From the NCBI RefSeq assembly GCF_900100435.1, contig NZ_FNEX01000006.1:124001-188000 (forward strand): a DNA stretch of 64,000 bases, given 5' to 3'. The DNA is from Pedobacter sp. ok626 (GTDB taxonomy: Bacteria > Bacteroidota > Bacteroidia > Sphingobacteriales > Sphingobacteriaceae). This document shows positions 9,201-18,139 of the stretch, in pieces (positions within the stretch are counted from its first letter, which is position 1; every line of letters begins with the position of its first letter). The notes below the pieces were generated by a model. It saw nothing but the letters and a program-made list of their open reading frames with translations. It made no database searches and had not been told where the DNA came from. A program made the translations under genes and the position numbers.

Positions 9201-11961
9201 CTGATTTTAAAGTGTACGCTCCCGTAGCCGGATTGGTAAACAAAGGATCAGCCGTACCATCTAAATTATGATGGGTAACGTCGGCCGGCATGTCCTGTAC
9301 CAGGCTATAGCGAACAACAAGCGTACCGTTGAGGCTGTATATTCCGTTGGAAGCACTTGCCGAGTTATTAGCAACAATGCTATTGGTAACGCTAAGATTG
9401 GAGTTAAGACTATTAATTGCTCCACCACTACGGTCTCCCGTGGCTAAATTGCCATAAAAGGTAGAATTGACAATAATAGGCGCCGAATCCAGATTATACA
9501 TTCCGCCGCCGCCTTCATCGCCCCAGCCCTGGCCGGAAGTATTGCTGGCGAAATTATTGACAAAGCTGCAATTCATTACCAGCGGGTTGGCCGATAAATA
9601 GTTATACATGGCACCACCGGAGCCTTCTTTTACCATGTTGTTGATGAAGATACAGTTGGTTATGGTTGGGCTTGAGGTATTTGTGTTAAGCATACCCCCA
9701 CCCGTATTTCTGTAAATCCTAAATGTATTAACGAAGAGGGGAATTCCACTGGCACCGTATCCACCTGTAATGGTAAAGCCATTTAATACCGCATTTCCTA
9801 CCGCACCGGCGGAAACCAGGACATGATAGGCGTTCTCTGTGTTTCCGGAAATGTTCAAGGTGCTGCCTGTACCAGTAATTACATCATCATCGTTAAAATC
9901 TCCGCTTAAAGTACTCTTATTTGTTGTTATAGATAGATCACGTTGGGAAAGGTCCGTTTCTGTGCCCGCAAAACCACCATAAACTTTTACGTCCTTTACC
10001 AGAACAAAAGCATTGTCTCTGCCTTTATCCGTCCCAAAATTAGGACCATCCTCAGGACTGTACATCGGCTTATAGGTCCCTTTTGCCACCCATATTTCTT
10101 TAATGGCAGTATTGGTTTTGGCTGCTATAAGTGCATCAGCCAGTTCAGACGCAGCATATGCCCATGATAGCCCGCTTCCTATTGAGCCTTTCTTTACATA
10201 TACTATACCATTGGCATCAGGAACAATTCTTTTGTCGTACTCATCAGCCCCCATATAAGGACTGGTAGCACTGCGTACTTCAGCATCAATATCGGTGGTA
10301 ATACCTGCTATAGCTGTAGCCGTAAGTTGGGGCTGAGGAACCATTAAATGCAGGTCATTAGCACTTGTTAAAATAGGATTCACATTTACTGAATTGGCAT
10401 TGCCACCCAGGCTGGTTTTTAACTGTGAAAGCGTATTGCTTATGGATGCATTGGTGCCGGTACTGGAAAGGTTGCCGCTGGCCGAATAATAACTGTTGTA
10501 ATTGATGGTCCCAAATACGCCACTACCCGGACTTGCAATATTAGATATGGCCATTCTGCTGGTGGTATTTCCAGTCGTTTGCAGGTTGCCAAAAATATTA
10601 TTCCGTACATTGATGGTTCCCGATGTGGTCACATTATTTGTAATGAGCAGGCATGATGACCTATGTCCGCCTGTAAGTCTCTGTTCGGTATTCAGTATTA
10701 CCGTGTTGAAGTCTATGTTATACCCGCCGCCGCCATCGACTACGATTCCGTTACCGTTATCGTTACTATCATAGCCGTTGAATCCATATCCTGCTATATC
10801 CCATACAAAATTGTTGTAGACCTTTGTGGCGGCATTGGTCATGTTATTTGCGAGTACAATACCTGTGGCGCCATAACCTGCTGTGTTGGTATTTTTGATG
10901 TTGCTGATCTGGTTTCCGCTAAAGATTATACCTGATGAAGCCGAGTAAGAAAAAATACCCATGGTATTGCCGCTGCCTGAACTGCTCAGGTTCCTGATCG
11001 TATTGCCGGCAACGGTGATATTGGCATTGGCAAACCCGGCTGAAATATTTATCCCTATAGGCGCATAAGTACTTGTGCCTGTATAGGCCATATTGTATAT
11101 GGTATTGTCTGATACGGTAGAGTTTATTGTACCTGTGGCCAGCCAGATGGCCCTGTCAAACTCAGAACCTGCACTTTCGAAATTACCAATGTTGTTATTG
11201 CTTACAGTAGCTCCTTCAAGTCCCTGTAGGTATACACCGACAAGCTTAATGGCATTGGCCCCGGTAGCGTCGATATCATTCCCCGTTAGCAGGGTATTGT
11301 TACCATTACCAGCAGACACTATTGCGTAACCATACAAACCGATGTAGGCTTTTTGTATACTGTTGTTTTGTATAGTAATGTTATTGAAATAACCTGGGTT
11401 TCCTACGGTAGTAGCGTCGCCTAGAGATACAGCCGTAGAAGTATTTGCACCATTAATAAGTGTACCGTTTTTAATAGTAACATTAGAAATAGGGGTAGTA
11501 CCTATAGAACCAATCAGTAAAACATTAGAATTGGCCGTACTGGTATTGGTTATGGTAAGGTTACGGGATGTTGTACCATTATTGGAGCCATCAATGGTAA
11601 AGTTACGGGAACCATTGCATTTTATCAGCGGCCCGTTGCTGATATTACCACTGATAACCGGTGTTGTTCCAGCTTCGGGTTTAACAATCACCGAGCTGTA
11701 ACTGGCCGGCCCAGCGCCACTGGCATTAAGGCTGGCCGTCGTCGTTTCGGTTGTATTGGCTGTAATGATTATGGAAATGCTACCCTGGTGGGTTCCCGCG
11801 TTTACGGCATCGAATGCAGCTTTTAGTGTAGTATAGTTTGTGGGGCCCGTTGTTGCGGCGGTAGCGTTTACACGAACCTGTGCCTTGGCACCAAAACAGA
11901 AAAGAAATATGGAGAGGTAAAATGCACCTGCTTTGAAGTGCCTAACTAGAGATTGTGTCAT
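6211..11961 (-). CDS. Large type IX-secreted adhesin with beta-helix and MBG repeats
   Basis: 1916 residues. A signal peptide covers residues 1-28 (hydrophobic FYLSIFLFCFG, cleavage after AKAQ). Residues about 30-570 form a parallel beta-helix-like region rich in short NN, TISN and GNT turns. About 600-975 is a second beta-helix starting YVKKGSIGSGLSWAYA and ending in an IDIGAYEL choice-of-anchor motif. About 977-1700 holds YDG/MBG-type repeats (SKVYDGFAYTGGNGVSY and variants). An Ig-like strand domain and a C-terminal CHU_C gliding-motility domain follow (NILTPNGD, NNEVKIFDRAGR, YYYIIDFG). It should be exported by Sec, moved through the type IX system as a type B substrate and displayed on or released from the surface. 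Ligand unknown. Confidence 0.88.
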   Translation of the reverse strand: MTQSLVRHFKAGAFYLSIFLFCFGAKAQVRVNATAATTGPTNYTTLKAAFDAVNAGTHQGSISIIITANTTETTTASLNASGAGPASYSSVIVKPEAGTTPVISGNISNGPLIKCNGSRNFTIDGSNNGTTSRNLTITNTSTANSNVLLIGSIGTTPISNVTIKNGTLINGANTSTAVSLGDATTVGNPGYFNNITIQNNSIQKAYIGLYGYAIVSAGNGNNTLLTGNDIDATGANAIKLVGVYLQGLEGATVSNNNIGNFESAGSEFDRAIWLATGTINSTVSDNTIYNMAYTGTSTYAPIGINISAGFANANITVAGNTIRNLSSSGSGNTMGIFSYSASSGIIFSGNQISNIKNTNTAGYGATGIVLANNMTNAATKVYNNFVWDIAGYGFNGYDSNDNGNGIVVDGGGGYNIDFNTVILNTEQRLTGGHRSSCLLITNNVTTSGTINVRNNIFGNLQTTGNTTSRMAISNIASPGSGVFGTINYNSYYSASGNLSSTGTNASISNTLSQLKTSLGGNANSVNVNPILTSANDLHLMVPQPQLTATAIAGITTDIDAEVRSATSPYMGADEYDKRIVPDANGIVYVKKGSIGSGLSWAYAASELADALIAAKTNTAIKEIWVAKGTYKPMYSPEDGPNFGTDKGRDNAFVLVKDVKVYGGFAGTETDLSQRDLSITTNKSTLSGDFNDDDVITGTGSTLNISGNTENAYHVLVSAGAVGNAVLNGFTITGGYGASGIPLFVNTFRIYRNTGGGMLNTNTSSPTITNCIFINNMVKEGSGGAMYNYLSANPLVMNCSFVNNFASNTSGQGWGDEGGGGMYNLDSAPIIVNSTFYGNLATGDRSGGAINSLNSNLSVTNSIVANNSASASNGIYSLNGTLVVRYSLVQDMPADVTHHNLDGTADPLFTNPATGAYTLKSGSPAINLGSNALYEAADGDVGNNSLGLDKDLAGNPRLTGGTIDIGAYELQSQPQTITAVNITKTYGDAPFLPGATASSNLEVSYTSADNAIAEAFQDAADGNKWKLSIKKAGTVNITASQAGDNGFDPATDVVFSLTINKKPVTVNIKAGAVFSKVYDASTAGTFQASNLEFIAGAIIGSDEVLLSLGSGAAQYDSRDAGTGKTITLPIANVLLSGAQAGNYSIANVLDLSSTTAIIIPMPLTITANNASKVYDGFAYTGGNGVSYSAFALGESAVQLSGTLTYGGTAQNALNTGTYSIIPAGLSSANYAITYVNGQLTVSLNNVNTLTFNAQTSGSTLIKTYGDANINASAIASSGLAANYLSNNTSVATVNAAGQVTLLAPGTAIITVNQLGDTNYGPATPITFQVQVAKKVLTVTANDFSKTYDGIPYAGGNGLNYEGFVNGDSPLVLNGTLTYSGTSQGAVNTGAYTIVPAGLISDNYDFDYKNGTLSIIPSGANVITFNAQVSGATQQLIYGQGSINGSAIASSGLTVIYSSSNPAVATVAANGSVQILTAGTATITASQPGDINHTAATSVSFSINVQKKALTITARNANKTYDGLVYSGGAGVTYTGFITGENESSLQGTLTYTGTAQGAKDVGSYFISPTGYTSGNYAITYYDGSLTIIKADVTVTAVGQSKIYGAADPALTYTFTPNLITGNTFTGSLSRAAGENAGDYAIGIGTLAAGGNYNISYTGANFAVTKAILTTTASNTQMCQGDRLPVFTITYIGFKYNDNESSLHTKATVNTTASSSSAAGNYTLIPSGAVSGNYSFNYINGTLIINALPVVAINSNRGTSISKGETVVLTASGGVNYSWTSTSGTTTGQNTPALNIRPDKTTTYTVTAVNANGCSQTSSITIEVKDDFQAVQANNILTPNGDSYNDVWVVNNIDMYPNNEVKIFDRAGRLVYSKRGYDNSWDGTENGQPLGENTYYYIIDFGSTKLSQKGYITLIRSQ
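6960..9030 (-). repeat. YDG/MBG domain repeats in the 1916-residue adhesin
   Basis: At least four divergent units of roughly 80-170 residues, recognised by S/NK(V/T)YDG followed by (A/V)Y(A/S)GGxGxxY, and alternating with strand-rich units ending in PATPITFQVQV-type segments. One unit has the KIYGAADPAL form of MBG_2. They likely form a stalk. Confidence 0.7.
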
Positions 11962-12064
11962 GGCGCATTTAGATTAACAGGTACTTTGTTGCCGCTTAGT
12001 TAACAGAGTTACTTGTCATAATTGATTTTAAGGATTGATTAAAATAAAAATAATAATAAAAAAA

Positions 12065-12102
12065 AGGTTGTGCCATACCCAATATTGGGTATGGCACAAC
12101 CT
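12065..12102. terminator. 38-bp perfect palindrome with adjacent A/T tract
   Basis: Two 19-bp arms with no spacer (12065-12083 and 12084-12102; the core reads ATACCCAATATTGGGTAT). An A-rich run at 12040-12064 becomes a U-tract for leftward transcription, so it has the form of an intrinsic terminator reading left. It lies between divergent genes, upstream of the adhesin and of the ECF sigma gene, so it may be an attenuator in the adhesin leader or a block on leftward read-through. Confidence 0.55.
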
Positions 12103-12157
12103 GGTATAGAAACTCTTTGTTCACAATAAATTAACAAAAGGGTAACCTGGTCGATAG

Positions 12158-12165
12158 TACTTTTG
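12158..12165 (+). promoter_or_regulatory. -7-like element TACTTTTG next to the sigma gene start
   Basis: TACTTTTG fits TAnnTTTG but ends 2 bp before the ATG at 12167, and I see no TTTG at the -33 spacing. If it is used, transcription would begin inside the annotated frame, and the in-frame ATG at 12212 would become the start. Confidence 0.35.
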
Positions 12166-12166
12166 C

Positions 12167-12769
12167 ATGGTGAACGAACTAATATTTACCGATCAAGATT
12201 TGATTACCGCCATGAAAAATGGTAATCAAAAAGCTTTTGAGGAACTTTACGAACGTTATTGGCCGGAAGTGTACAGCATGATCTACAGACGGGTCAGGGA
12301 CAAGGAAGTAACGAAGGATATCGTACAGGATATATTTATCAACCTTTGGCGATATCGGGACAGGATCATCGCCGAACGCTCATTGGCTCCCTGGTTAAAT
12401 GTTGCCGCTAGAAAGCAAGCCATCTCCTGGTATCGAAAGCAACTGAGCACAAAGCAGCGGGAAGCACTGTATCAAGATGGAGAAGTATTAGTGCCATCTT
12501 CCTCAACCGAATTGGAGGCGAAAGAACTACAAAATTTATTAGATCGGGAAATCGAAAGGATGCCGGTAAATATGAAGCAATCGTTTCAGTTGAGCCGTTA
12601 CGAAAATAAATCTATCAGGGAAATTGCATCCGAACTGTCTCTCTCTGAGCAAACGGTAAGGAACAACATTTCGATAGCATTAGAACGTCTGAGATCACAG
12701 ACACGCAAATTCTATGCTGAACCGGCAAACCTTGCTGGGGTACTCGTAATTCTGTTCACAAAAATTTAA
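12167..12769 (+). CDS. RNA polymerase sigma-70 factor, ECF family
   Basis: 200 residues. Sigma region 2 is seen in AFEELYERYWPEVYSMIYRRV and DIVQDIFINLWRYRD (about residues 20-65), and region 4 in MKQSFQLSRYENKSIREIA and LSEQTVRNNISIALERLR (about 135-180). It belongs to the large Bacteroidota ECF group that pairs with FecR anti-sigma factors. The next gene, 58 bp downstream, is FecR, followed by a TonB receptor with an STN signalling domain, so the sigma factor most likely drives that uptake operon when the receptor is occupied. The exact start is uncertain because a -7-like box abuts the ATG. Confidence 0.9.
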   Translation: MVNELIFTDQDLITAMKNGNQKAFEELYERYWPEVYSMIYRRVRDKEVTKDIVQDIFINLWRYRDRIIAERSLAPWLNVAARKQAISWYRKQLSTKQREALYQDGEVLVPSSSTELEAKELQNLLDREIERMPVNMKQSFQLSRYENKSIREIASELSLSEQTVRNNISIALERLRSQTRKFYAEPANLAGVLVILFTKI

Positions 12770-12827
12770 CATAAGCATAGCTTTTTCTTAAAGTACATTT
12801 TGCCTTTCACTGCGAAGAGCTTTATGT

Positions 12828-13754
12828 ATGGCAAAGAAAAACATATTCGCCCAACGGCGTAAAAAGGACCTGCAGGCCGAAGCCTGGTTTGATCGCAACA
12901 ACGACAATATTCCTTTGGAGGCCTTTGCGGATGAACACGAAAAAAATCAAATCGGTTTAGAAATGATGGATGTCATTCGCCGGAAGCTAAAGGCGCAGCG
13001 ATTGTATCGGCTTTGGCGTAATGTAGCCGCCGCCGCGGTGATATTGCTGACTACAAGCATCTTTAGTTACCGGGCTTACCTGGCATCACCAATAGGCAGC
13101 AGCGGCCAGGTTTGGGAGCACTATGCGGCTAATAAGGGGGAGTTTAAAAAGATCCTGTTAGCAGACAGTTCGGTGATTCATCTCAGGCCAGGCTCAAAAA
13201 TCGCCGTTGCAAAACCTTTCATACAACAAACACGTCAGCTGAAATTAGAAAGCGGGGAGGTTTATTTTGAAGTGAGCCATGATTCGGCACATCCGTTTTT
13301 AGTGAGCGCAGGCCCGATTACTACGGAAGTATTGGGCACAAAGTTTATCATTAATAACGATTCTTTATCCAGCGATATCCGTGTATCCCTGCTGAGTGGA
13401 AAAGTAGCTGTTCGAAGTCAAAAAGCTCAACTCGGTGTTTTATTACCAAATCATCAGCTTTCATTTAACCGACATACAGAGAGCGTCAAGCTGGAAAACA
13501 GCAATGCTTACTCTACTGAAAATTGGCTGAACGGCGAATATATCCTCGAAGATGTGTCCTTGAAATCTTTTGCAAAAACTTTTGGCAATGCATTTTCTAT
13601 AGAGGTCAGATTCAAACAGGAAACACTTGAAAAGCTAAATGTATCCATACAATTCAATCGTAATGACAATTTTAAAGCGATTCTGGATCAGTTGAAATTA
13701 ATCCACGGACTTCAGTATAAAATCAAAGACAAGGAGGTGATATTGATGAGATAG
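12828..13754 (+). CDS. FecR family anti-sigma factor
   Basis: 308 residues. A cytoplasmic N-terminal part (1-62) is followed by one membrane segment at about 65-82 (NVAAAAVILLTTSIFSY), then the periplasmic FecR domain (LLADSSVIHLRPGSKIAV, ESGEVYFEVSHDSAHPFLV, VLGTKF) and a C-terminal DUF4974 region (FAKTFGNAFSIEV to the end). It should hold the upstream ECF sigma factor at the membrane and release it when the TonB receptor's STN domain signals through the periplasm. The order sigma, FecR, receptor is the standard one. Confidence 0.92.
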   Translation: MAKKNIFAQRRKKDLQAEAWFDRNNDNIPLEAFADEHEKNQIGLEMMDVIRRKLKAQRLYRLWRNVAAAAVILLTTSIFSYRAYLASPIGSSGQVWEHYAANKGEFKKILLADSSVIHLRPGSKIAVAKPFIQQTRQLKLESGEVYFEVSHDSAHPFLVSAGPITTEVLGTKFIINNDSLSSDIRVSLLSGKVAVRSQKAQLGVLLPNHQLSFNRHTESVKLENSNAYSTENWLNGEYILEDVSLKSFAKTFGNAFSIEVRFKQETLEKLNVSIQFNRNDNFKAILDQLKLIHGLQYKIKDKEVILMR

Positions 13755-13769
13755 TCTACTAGAAAAAAC

Positions 13770-13794
13770 CGGTACCTATTGGATAGATACCGGG
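13770..13794. terminator. Weak hairpin after FecR
   Basis: An 11-bp stem with one mismatch (CCGGTACCTAT against ATAGATACCGG) and a 3-nt loop, 16 bp after the FecR stop. There is no clear T-run. It could attenuate read-through into the TonB receptor gene. Confidence 0.35.
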
Positions 13795-13894
13795 TATTTA
13801 GGCGCTTGATCATTGACAGAAAATTGCCGCTTCCTTGTCATGATCATTACAACGCCAGGTTTAACGTGTAAACACATAAAAGTAAAAAAAATTA

Positions 13895-16800
13895 ATGTCT
13901 ATAATTAAATTAGGTGTGAAAATATCACTGATCCTATATTTCATCTCCATCAATATCATGACTTCGCTCTTTGCAAACGAGGCCCATTCACAGGCCCTTG
14001 AAACAAGAGTTGATGTACAATTCAGCGCAGGACAACCTTTGTCTGTTGCCCTCGAACAATTACGCGCAAAAACCAAAGTGAGGTTTGCTTACGACCCATC
14101 ACTCGCAAAAAATATATCGGTTAGGGCCGCAAATTATCATGAAGAAAAGCTAAAGCATATCCTTAACCAATTGTTGCAGCATAGTAATGTAGCTTTTAAA
14201 GAGCAGGGTGGCGCCGTGGTGTTGTATACAAAGGAACATGAGCCAACCAAAGTTCCCTCGCAACAACCTGGTCGTATTGGCGGTAAAATTATCGATGATC
14301 AGGGAGGACCTCTTCCGGGCGCCAATATCAAGCTGATTCAAACAGGACAGAGTACCCAAAGTAAGGTGGATGGCAGTTATGTGCTTAACCTCGCCGCTGG
14401 CATTTATACGCTGGAAGTCAGCTTTATCTCGTTTCAAACCAAACGCATTACCGAAATAGAAGTAAAAGCAGGGCAAATGACGAGCCTTGATGTGGTATTG
14501 AAACCTGTTACCAACAACTTAAATCAGGTGGTTGTTACCGGAACTTTTAAAACAGAAAGCATCAAAGCTTTGTATGCCCGGCAAAAAAATGAGGCCGGTA
14601 TTTCAAATGGCATAAGTCGCGAGCAGATGTCGGCATTGCCGGATAAGAACATTGGGGAGACCCTGAAACGCATTTCTGGGGTAAGTACTACGGATAACCG
14701 GCGTGTAGTGATCAGGGGGATTGCTGAACGCTACAATCTGGCGATGATGGATGGGGCTGCTTTACCAAGTACTGATGTGCAGGTGCGCGATTTTGAGTTC
14801 GACATCATTCCAAGCAACCTGGTAGATAATGTAGTCGTATATAAAACAGCCTCGCCCGATATGAGTTTTGGTTTTGGTGGCGGACTGGTACAAATGAACA
14901 CCATGGCCATCCCTAACCAGAATTTCACTTCTTTAAACATTGGCAGTAAGTACATCAACGGAAGTACTGGAAAAGATTTCCTGGGGTATCAGCGTGGGAA
15001 ATATGATTACCTGGGTTTTGACGATGGTAGCAGGAACCATTTTCCGAAGGATCTGGTCATCTTTACCCAGTCAAATTACAATCCTACCAATCCATCCAAT
15101 ACTTTGCCACCTCCGGGGGTTCCAAAGATTACACCAGAAATGATCGCTGAACAAAACAAAAGGATAGGTGGTTTGGAGAGATTGGGTACCCGTACCTACC
15201 AAACTGCTCCCGGACAAAACTATCAGTTTAGCTTAGGTAGAACTTATGGTTTAAAGAACAGTCGTTTTGGTTTTGTAGGTTCGCTAAGCTACCGGAATGA
15301 ACAGTCGATAGACAACATTTCTCATTTTGAACGTGGGGACTTTAACAAACTGTCTAATAACTTTTACGACCCGGCGACTAATAAGGAGCTCCAGGAAACA
15401 GCAGCCAGTAAGTATAATTTTACCACCAGTTTTGGGGCCTTGCTCAATATGGGCTGGAATGATAAAAACCACAAGGTTACCCTACGCAATTTTTATTCCA
15501 GGGTATTTGCCAATCAGTTTTTCCGCATTTCCGGCTGGGGTGAGGATATCGGCTATGACGATAATCCAGCAGTCAACGAGTATGATCGTCCTAAATTTAT
15601 TGACCTGTTACAGAATCGTGTAGCAGCTGAGCATACTTTTGGCAAGTTTAAGTTAGATTGGAGCATAGCCCGTAATAGCGTAAGCAACCATGAAAAGGAT
15701 GCGGTAGATGCAAATCTGGCACCTGTTACCACGCTAAATGGTACGAGTTACATTTATCAGTTGGGTAATTTCACCAATAACCCCGGACCATTAAGTCGCT
15801 CTTCTTATAAGTATGTAGAAACCAATTGGACTGGAGATGCCGCATTAAGCTATAAGTTCAATGTCGGAAAACAAGGACAAGTAGTTAAGGCTGGCTATCA
15901 GTATTTAGAGAAGAAAGGCGACTTTGTCTGGAGCGTTTTACCTGTCGGAGTGGCAGCTAGTTTTAGCGATGGTTACAAGCCTATACAACAATGGAACATT
16001 GATTTTAAAGACCCATTGCATAATCTGTTCTATTATCCTTCAGATTTCAATAACAATAACTATACGGGAAAGAACAATAACCAGGCCTGGTATGGGATGA
16101 TGGATAACCGTTTCAACAGCTGGCTTCGTTTGGTATGGGGGCTGAGGGGAGAGTATTACCGGTACGACAAGATAAAGGATTCTGCTGCGGATAAGATAGC
16201 AAAATCTGAAATGCAGAATCTGGAAAAGAACCGCTATGTAGATCCGGAAACGGGTAATCTGGTCCACCAAACCCGTGATGGCAGTGCTGATGAAAAAAGA
16301 TGGCTATACATGCCTTCTGCGAACCTGACCCTCACACCTGTTGGCAATTTGAACATTCGTGCTTCCTATGCTAAATCGGCCATTAGGCCTGCGTTAATTG
16401 AAAACTCCAGTTTTGCACGTTACAATTATATGTATGGTCGGATACAACGTAATACAGGTGTGGTTTCCACCATCATTTCTCATTATGATTTAAGAGTAGA
16501 ATGGTATCCCTCTGCCGGTGAGGTAATTTCAGCAGGCTATTTCAAAAAACATTTCAAAAATCCTGTTGAGATGTATCTGGATATCACCAATTCAAGTGGT
16601 AAGGTAGAGCTGCTTACAGCTAACTCAGATTATGCAGATGTGATCGGTTGGGAGTTCGATTTACGTAAGAATCTTGGGTTCATTAACGAGAACTGGAAAT
16701 TTCTTGGAAATATGTACTTCAGTGGTAACCTAACCTTGCAAAATTCAGAAGTACAGGCCAGTGCTTTCCGCTATAGTACGATGGGAGCAGGAGAGGATAA

Positions 16801-17326
16801 AGAAGGTAAAAAATATGCCTACAAAAACAAAACTTATCTGCGGGAGAAACGCCCCTTATATGGACAGGTGCCGATATTGTACAATGTTGCCATGCAATAC
16901 GTAGGAAATCGTTTAAGTGCCAATGTAGCCTTTAACTATTCGGGATATAAGACTTTCACGGTAGGGATGCAGCCTCAATACTCGGAGATGGAAAGGCCAC
17001 GTAACCAGTTGGATGCCCAACTAAGTTATAAACTGCTAAAAAGTAAAAAAATGGAAGCCAAACTGAACATGAGCAATCTGTTAAACAGTCCTTACCGTTT
17101 CTTCATCAACTCTAAAGAAACTTATAAAATCAAGCCAGGTAGTGATAGCATGACGATGAAGTTGTGGTCTGATGTTTACGAATGGAAAGATGGTTTTACG
17201 GACAAATATGAGGAAGGTTATTTTGAACCAACAGAAGATGGAAAAGTTAGGCGCATCGGCGATACGGATACTTTTATTCGTAAGGTGGGTAGCTCATTCA
17301 GTCTGAGCTTATCTTATAATTTTTAA
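13895..17326 (+). CDS. TonB-dependent outer membrane receptor with STN signalling domain
   Basis: 1143 residues. The signal segment (residues about 7-32) ends near EAHSQA. An STN domain follows (about 38-115; SVALEQLRAKTKVRFAYDP), then a carboxypeptidase-like regulatory beta-sandwich (about 125-205; GGKIIDDQGGPLPGANI), a TonB plug (NQVVVTGTF, PDKNIGETLKRISGV, VVIRGI) and a beta-barrel ending in SLSYNF. The plug lacks the SusC signature block, so this is a FecA-like or general transducer rather than a SusC. The STN domain is the part expected to contact the FecR protein encoded just upstream. Substrate unknown. The two lipoprotein genes that follow within 19 bp and 5 bp are probable partners. 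Confidence 0.9.
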   Translation: MSIIKLGVKISLILYFISINIMTSLFANEAHSQALETRVDVQFSAGQPLSVALEQLRAKTKVRFAYDPSLAKNISVRAANYHEEKLKHILNQLLQHSNVAFKEQGGAVVLYTKEHEPTKVPSQQPGRIGGKIIDDQGGPLPGANIKLIQTGQSTQSKVDGSYVLNLAAGIYTLEVSFISFQTKRITEIEVKAGQMTSLDVVLKPVTNNLNQVVVTGTFKTESIKALYARQKNEAGISNGISREQMSALPDKNIGETLKRISGVSTTDNRRVVIRGIAERYNLAMMDGAALPSTDVQVRDFEFDIIPSNLVDNVVVYKTASPDMSFGFGGGLVQMNTMAIPNQNFTSLNIGSKYINGSTGKDFLGYQRGKYDYLGFDDGSRNHFPKDLVIFTQSNYNPTNPSNTLPPPGVPKITPEMIAEQNKRIGGLERLGTRTYQTAPGQNYQFSLGRTYGLKNSRFGFVGSLSYRNEQSIDNISHFERGDFNKLSNNFYDPATNKELQETAASKYNFTTSFGALLNMGWNDKNHKVTLRNFYSRVFANQFFRISGWGEDIGYDDNPAVNEYDRPKFIDLLQNRVAAEHTFGKFKLDWSIARNSVSNHEKDAVDANLAPVTTLNGTSYIYQLGNFTNNPGPLSRSSYKYVETNWTGDAALSYKFNVGKQGQVVKAGYQYLEKKGDFVWSVLPVGVAASFSDGYKPIQQWNIDFKDPLHNLFYYPSDFNNNNYTGKNNNQAWYGMMDNRFNSWLRLVWGLRGEYYRYDKIKDSAADKIAKSEMQNLEKNRYVDPETGNLVHQTRDGSADEKRWLYMPSANLTLTPVGNLNIRASYAKSAIRPALIENSSFARYNYMYGRIQRNTGVVSTIISHYDLRVEWYPSAGEVISAGYFKKHFKNPVEMYLDITNSSGKVELLTANSDYADVIGWEFDLRKNLGFINENWKFLGNMYFSGNLTLQNSEVQASAFRYSTMGAGEDKEGKKYAYKNKTYLREKRPLYGQVPILYNVAMQYVGNRLSANVAFNYSGYKTFTVGMQPQYSEMERPRNQLDAQLSYKLLKSKKMEAKLNMSNLLNSPYRFFINSKETYKIKPGSDSMTMKLWSDVYEWKDGFTDKYEEGYFEPTEDGKVRRIGDTDTFIRKVGSSFSLSLSYNF

Positions 17327-17345
17327 TAAAGATTTAAAACATTAA

Positions 17346-18134
17346 ATGATGAAAACGAATAAACTATTCCTGGGCTTTATGAGCGTTATGCTGCTGGCAC
17401 TGGCCGCCTGTGAGAAGTCAGAACAGTTTTATAAAGATGAGCTGTATGGGATTAATCTTACCGGCTACAACGGCAGCGGAGATACCCTGATTACAAAACT
17501 GGGCGATATTACTTTCCCTGATGGAATATTACCCAATGCCAGATTTGAGCAAAATAATGCCTATATGTTCCAATCAACTGAAAATAAAATCAAGCTTAGG
17601 GTTATGGAAAAAGCTTCTGGAAAAGTCGTGTTAGAGAAAGAACTTCATAAAGAAGAAGGTAGCGCAAAGGTAAATTTTCTATATATGGATGGAAAGGTTG
17701 GTCCTATGCCAGATAAACCAGAGGTGGAAAAGGATAAAATTAGCCTGGTGTATATGTTCCAGCCAACCTTGACCAATTACACGGAACCTGTCGACTTTGT
17801 GATCGGGAAATACTATGTGACGCCGCAGGTTTTTGAGGAGCTAGCCAGACTGAAAAACGTAAAACCTTACGAGTTCAGTACAGCGGTTAGTATTCCTACA
17901 TTTTCTACGGCTAGACAAGAATATAATGGGGTGATGACTTCAGTGTCGTTTAGTGTGCGCATTTATAAAGCGGGTACCAATGTGCCTTACATTGATGGCA
18001 CCAGTTATACCTGGAATGCATTAAACTCTACTGCGCCGAAACCTTCAGCATCTGCTGCATCGTCCAAACTTTACATCTTCTCTGAAAGTCCTTTGGGAAA
18101 TATCATGAGATTCTCTACCCGATTAGAACTATAA
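17346..18134 (+). CDS. Putative surface lipoprotein, 262 residues
   Basis: A lipoprotein signal is visible: charged MMKTNK, a hydrophobic core, and the lipobox LALAAC with Cys21. The mature part is strand-rich with no recognised domain. It starts 19 bp after the TonB receptor and is 5 bp from a second lipoprotein, so it is probably an outer-membrane accessory that helps deliver the receptor's ligand. Both lipoproteins open their mature part with a similar layout (a short acidic linker, then a GYN block), which suggests distant paralogy. Function unknown. Confidence 0.78.
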   Translation: MMKTNKLFLGFMSVMLLALAACEKSEQFYKDELYGINLTGYNGSGDTLITKLGDITFPDGILPNARFEQNNAYMFQSTENKIKLRVMEKASGKVVLEKELHKEEGSAKVNFLYMDGKVGPMPDKPEVEKDKISLVYMFQPTLTNYTEPVDFVIGKYYVTPQVFEELARLKNVKPYEFSTAVSIPTFSTARQEYNGVMTSVSFSVRIYKAGTNVPYIDGTSYTWNALNSTAPKPSASAASSKLYIFSESPLGNIMRFSTRLEL

Positions 18135-18139
18135 AAAAA

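Noticed and set aside
12065..12102. Insertion-sequence end or attachment site.
   Set aside because: There is no transposase or integrase nearby and the adjacent A/T tract fits a terminator.
13895..17326. SusC assignment for the receptor.
   Set aside because: It lacks the SusC plug blocks, has an STN domain and is not followed by a SusD.
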